A stretch of DNA of 64,000 bases from the NCBI RefSeq assembly GCF_014838735.1, contig NZ_JABUXQ010000005.1:37383-101382 (forward strand), given 5' to 3'. Position numbers and translations under genes: made by a program. The notes under the pieces were generated by a model. That model saw only the letters and a list, made by a program, of their open reading frames with translations. It was not told where the DNA came from and made no database searches. Below, piece after piece: positions 61,772 to 64,000 of the stretch. Position 1 is the first letter of the stretch; every line of letters begins with the position of its first letter. The stretch is from Limosilactobacillus portuensis. Its GTDB lineage: Bacteria; Bacillota; Bacilli; Lactobacillales; Lactobacillaceae.

Positions 61772-63739
61772 ATGAACAATAGTTCTAAGAGTCAAGAACA
61801 TGTTGGTCGTGCCCGTTTCGCCTACTCAATGGGTGCATTTGGACACGATGCCTTCTATGCCTTACTCTCTACTTACTTTATTATGTATGTTACTGGACAC
61901 TTATTCCATTCCGGTAACAAAGCGTTCAACGATCACATGATTCTATGGATTACCACAATTATTGCGGTTCTCCGGATTATCGAATTGTTAATTGATCCAA
62001 TGATCGGGAATGCGATTGATCGGACCCATACTCGTTGGGGTAAATTCAAGCCTTGGGTTGTTGGTGGTGGAATTATTTCTGCTGTTATCTTAGCAGCACT
62101 TTTCACCCCACTAGGTGGCTTAAACGTTTCTAGCCCTTATCTTTACTTAATTATTTTTGCCATCTTATACATCATTATGGATATCTTCTATTCATTCAAC
62201 GATGTTGGTTTCTGGTCAATGCTTCCAGCCTTATCATTCAATTCACATGAACGTGATAAGATTGCTACCTTTGCCCGGGTTGGTTCAACTGTTGGTGGTC
62301 AGATTGTTGGTTTTGTTATTATGCCAATGGTCCTATTCTTCTCTGCTAACCAAAATGGCGGTACCGGTGATGACCGTGGTTGGTTTATCTTTGCTGCAAT
62401 TATCGCTGCCATCGCTGCCATTACTGCTGTTGGTGTTGGTTTAGGAACCCACGAACAACAATCATTACTTCGTGAAAACAAGGAACAGACTAAACTTAAG
62501 GATGTTTTCAAGGTTCTTGTTAAGAACGATCAACTATTCTCCATTGCAATGTCCTACTTGTTCTACACAACCGGGATTACGCTTGTTAACAGTATGGAAC
62601 TTTACTACTTCACATATATTCTCGGTAATGCCAAGGCCTTCTCAATCCTTGGTGGTTTGAACACGGTTGTCGGTGTTATCTCAGTTCTTACTTTCCCAAT
62701 GTTTACTAATAAGATTAGTCGGCGGAAGTTATTCTATGGTTCCATCAGTATGTTAGCACTAGGATTACTAATCTTTGCCTTTGCTGGTCATTCTTTAGTA
62801 ATGGTTCTAATTGGTGCTGAATTATTCTTTATTCCACAACCACTTGTCTTCTTAGTTGTCTTAATGACAATTACTGATTCAGTTGAATATGGTCAATTAA
62901 AGTTAGGACACCGTGATGAATCATTAACTCTTTCAGTTCGGCCTTTGCTTGATAAATTCGCTGGTGCCGTTTCCGGTTGGATCATCGGACCTACTGCAAT
63001 TGCCGCCGGAATGACTGCTGGAGCTACCGCATCATCACTTTCTGCATCAGGTGTAACAACATTTAAGCTTGTTATGTTCCTTGCACCAGCAATCATGCTT
63101 GCCATTTCCGTTATTATCTTTGCCACTAAGGTTAAGTTGGACGAAAAGATGCACGCTAAGATTGTTGCTGAACTTGAACAAACTTGGGGTAAAGAGCTTA
63201 ACAAGAGCGATGACGAAGGAACAATCATTGCTGATGAAGATGAATCAGTATCAACTCCTAAGCCTGGTGTAACGGAAATTCCTGCCCCAGTTGCTGGTAC
63301 TGTTGTTGACCTGAAGAATGTTAGCGACCCTGCCTTTGCTAACGGAAGCATGGGCCAAGGATTTGCCATCAAGCCATCTGATGGTAAGGTTTACGCACCA
63401 TTCAGCGGTACTGTTCGTGCAACCTTCTCAACCCGCCATGCCGTCGGTTTAGTTTCTGATAATGGCATTGCATTGTTAATCCACATTGGTATTGATACCG
63501 TTAAATTACACGGTACTGGATTTGTTACCTACTTCCACAAGGGACAACACGTTGCTAAAGGTGACGAATTAATGGAATTCTGGGACCCAACTATTAAGAA
63601 AGCCGGTCTTGACGATACCGTTATCGTTACCGTTACTAACAGTGAAGAATTTAACTTCAAGCAATTGATTTCTGCTAACCAAGAAGTTACAACCACTGAT
63701 AACGTTATGGAAGTTACAAAGAAGGATCAAGAAAAATAG
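61772..63739 (+). CDS. lacS: LacS-type GPH sugar permease with C-terminal EIIA domain
   Basis: Galactoside-proton symporter/antiporter of 655 residues. The first 470 or so residues form 12 helices of the glycoside-pentoside-hexuronide family (FAYSMGAFGHDAFYALLSTY at the start, RTHTRWGKFKPW). A linker rich in acidic residues follows, then an EIIA-Glc-like domain (about 500-640) with phosphorylatable His571 in LLIHIGIDTVKL, through which PTS phosphorylation controls transport. The substrate is lactose or raffinose-type galactosides. Downstream beta-galactosidase genes are not seen; an IS element begins soon after. Confidence 0.93.
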   Translation: MNNSSKSQEHVGRARFAYSMGAFGHDAFYALLSTYFIMYVTGHLFHSGNKAFNDHMILWITTIIAVLRIIELLIDPMIGNAIDRTHTRWGKFKPWVVGGGIISAVILAALFTPLGGLNVSSPYLYLIIFAILYIIMDIFYSFNDVGFWSMLPALSFNSHERDKIATFARVGSTVGGQIVGFVIMPMVLFFSANQNGGTGDDRGWFIFAAIIAAIAAITAVGVGLGTHEQQSLLRENKEQTKLKDVFKVLVKNDQLFSIAMSYLFYTTGITLVNSMELYYFTYILGNAKAFSILGGLNTVVGVISVLTFPMFTNKISRRKLFYGSISMLALGLLIFAFAGHSLVMVLIGAELFFIPQPLVFLVVLMTITDSVEYGQLKLGHRDESLTLSVRPLLDKFAGAVSGWIIGPTAIAAGMTAGATASSLSASGVTTFKLVMFLAPAIMLAISVIIFATKVKLDEKMHAKIVAELEQTWGKELNKSDDEGTIIADEDESVSTPKPGVTEIPAPVAGTVVDLKNVSDPAFANGSMGQGFAIKPSDGKVYAPFSGTVRATFSTRHAVGLVSDNGIALLIHIGIDTVKLHGTGFVTYFHKGQHVAKGDELMEFWDPTIKKAGLDDTVIVTVTNSEEFNFKQLISANQEVTTTDNVMEVTKKDQEK

Positions 63740-63774
63740 TTCTTACCCTCTGAAGAAAAAGGCAACTGAGATCG

Positions 63775-63840
63775 TACAATACCCCTTAGGGTTGACACTT
63801 TAAATAATAAAAGTGTGAATCCTAGGGGGTGTTTTGCATT
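63775..63840. mobile_element. Left end of an IS3-type insertion element
   Basis: An inverted repeat pair (ACCCCTTAGG and CCTAGGGGGT) with an inner stem ACACTTT/AAAGTGT lies directly before the transposase ORF, 40-90 bp after lacS. This is likely the terminal region of the element, including promoter-like TTGACA. The exact end cannot be fixed because only one end is present. Confidence 0.5.
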
Positions 63841-64000
63841 GTAAGTTATTCAACTATTGAAAAGCTTAAATTACTTCATGATTACCATGGTGTCCGACCA
63901 GCAAACATGAGTAAGTGGATTAAGCAATTCCTACTCGCTGGATTGGCGGGATTAATTAGACCTAAGCATAATCAGAAGTACTCATTAGAGACTAAGTTAA
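63829..64000 (+). CDS. IS3 family transposase OrfA, 5' part (runs off the window)
   Basis: The open frame begins with GTG 63829 or, better placed after AGGGGG, with ATT 63838. It encodes YSTIEKLKLLHDYHGVRPANMSKWIKQFLLAGLAGLI and continues to the window edge. The helix-turn-helix with MSKWIKQF is characteristic of OrfA of IS3/IS150-type elements. The rest of the element and its effect on genes beyond the window cannot be seen. Confidence 0.72.
   Translation, partial: MFCIVSYSTIEKLKLLHDYHGVRPANMSKWIKQFLLAGLAGLIRPKHNQKYSLETKL

Noticed and set aside
1-64000. CRISPR arrays, prophage, plasmid replication or conjugation genes
   Set aside because: No regularly spaced repeats, phage structural genes, replication initiators or relaxases are visible. 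The repeats are irregularly placed and intergenic.

Overview
The window looks like chromosome of a heterofermentative lactic acid bacterium, most likely Limosilactobacillus close to L. reuteri or L. vaginalis. The evidence is moderate AT richness, a phosphoketolase gene, zwf and gnd, a LacS-type permease with a fused EIIA domain, a pyruvoyl-type histidine decarboxylase cluster, and dense low-GC Gram-positive terminators. The species call is inference. I see no prophage, CRISPR array, plasmid functions or replication origin.

Layout. 1-3600: the 5' part of metE, a divergent LysR regulator with a MET-box-like palindrome between them, and an MFS carrier. 3600-9000: a histidine module with hisS, hdcB, hdcA and hdcP all on the minus strand, plus an intact tRNA-His(GTG) just beyond hdcP. 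It carries a 16-bp element shared by the hdcA and hdcP promoters, a cre-like site and a highly structured hisS leader. 9000-16100: a YfcC/DcuC-type carrier divergent from a GlnK/GlnL-like two-component system, then an ArcT/ArcD-like aminotransferase-antiporter pair with a possible ARG box. 16100-24800: cell-envelope genes (ltaS, dacA, an L,D-transpeptidase), a phosphatase, ferredoxin-NADP reductase and a nucleoside hydrolase. 24800-27600: a TPP riboswitch followed by ykoE-ykoD-ykoC. 27600-35100: a CPA1 antiporter, small membrane proteins, an alpha/beta hydrolase, an XRE regulator with a methyltransferase, a frameshifted MFS gene, a 25-codon-scale membrane peptide and a candidate structured ncRNA. 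35100-42900: lipoate ligase, usp with a TetM-like GTPase, and an osmoprotectant ABC operon divergent from an Rrf2 regulator. 42900-57400: ROK kinase, APC permease, phosphoketolase, acyltransferase, GntR, YbaK, PepD, a TIM-barrel protein, an AI-2E-type exporter, a cluster containing a catalytically degenerate ABC ATPase, and nrdI. 57400-64000: a VOC protein, zwf, gnd, lacS, and the start of an IS3-type element.

How genes work together. HdcP exchanges histidine for histamine, HdcA decarboxylates, and HdcB matures HdcA. The adjacent HisRS and tRNA-His would let translation compete for the histidine that the pathway consumes. Zwf and Gnd feed pentose phosphate to phosphoketolase, the core of heterolactic fermentation, and LacS brings in sugar under likely CcpA control.

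The most unusual signals are (1) a tRNA-His gene beside the hdc/hisS cluster, (2) a family of long imperfect palindromic intergenic repeats whose TAGAGTG end abuts gene 3' ends and in three cases supplies the TAG stop codon, (3) a second composite repeat family next to terminators, (4) the unclassified hisS leader and (5) the orphan structured RNA near 34.8-35.0 kb. All calls rest on reading the sequence; no search or folding program was run.
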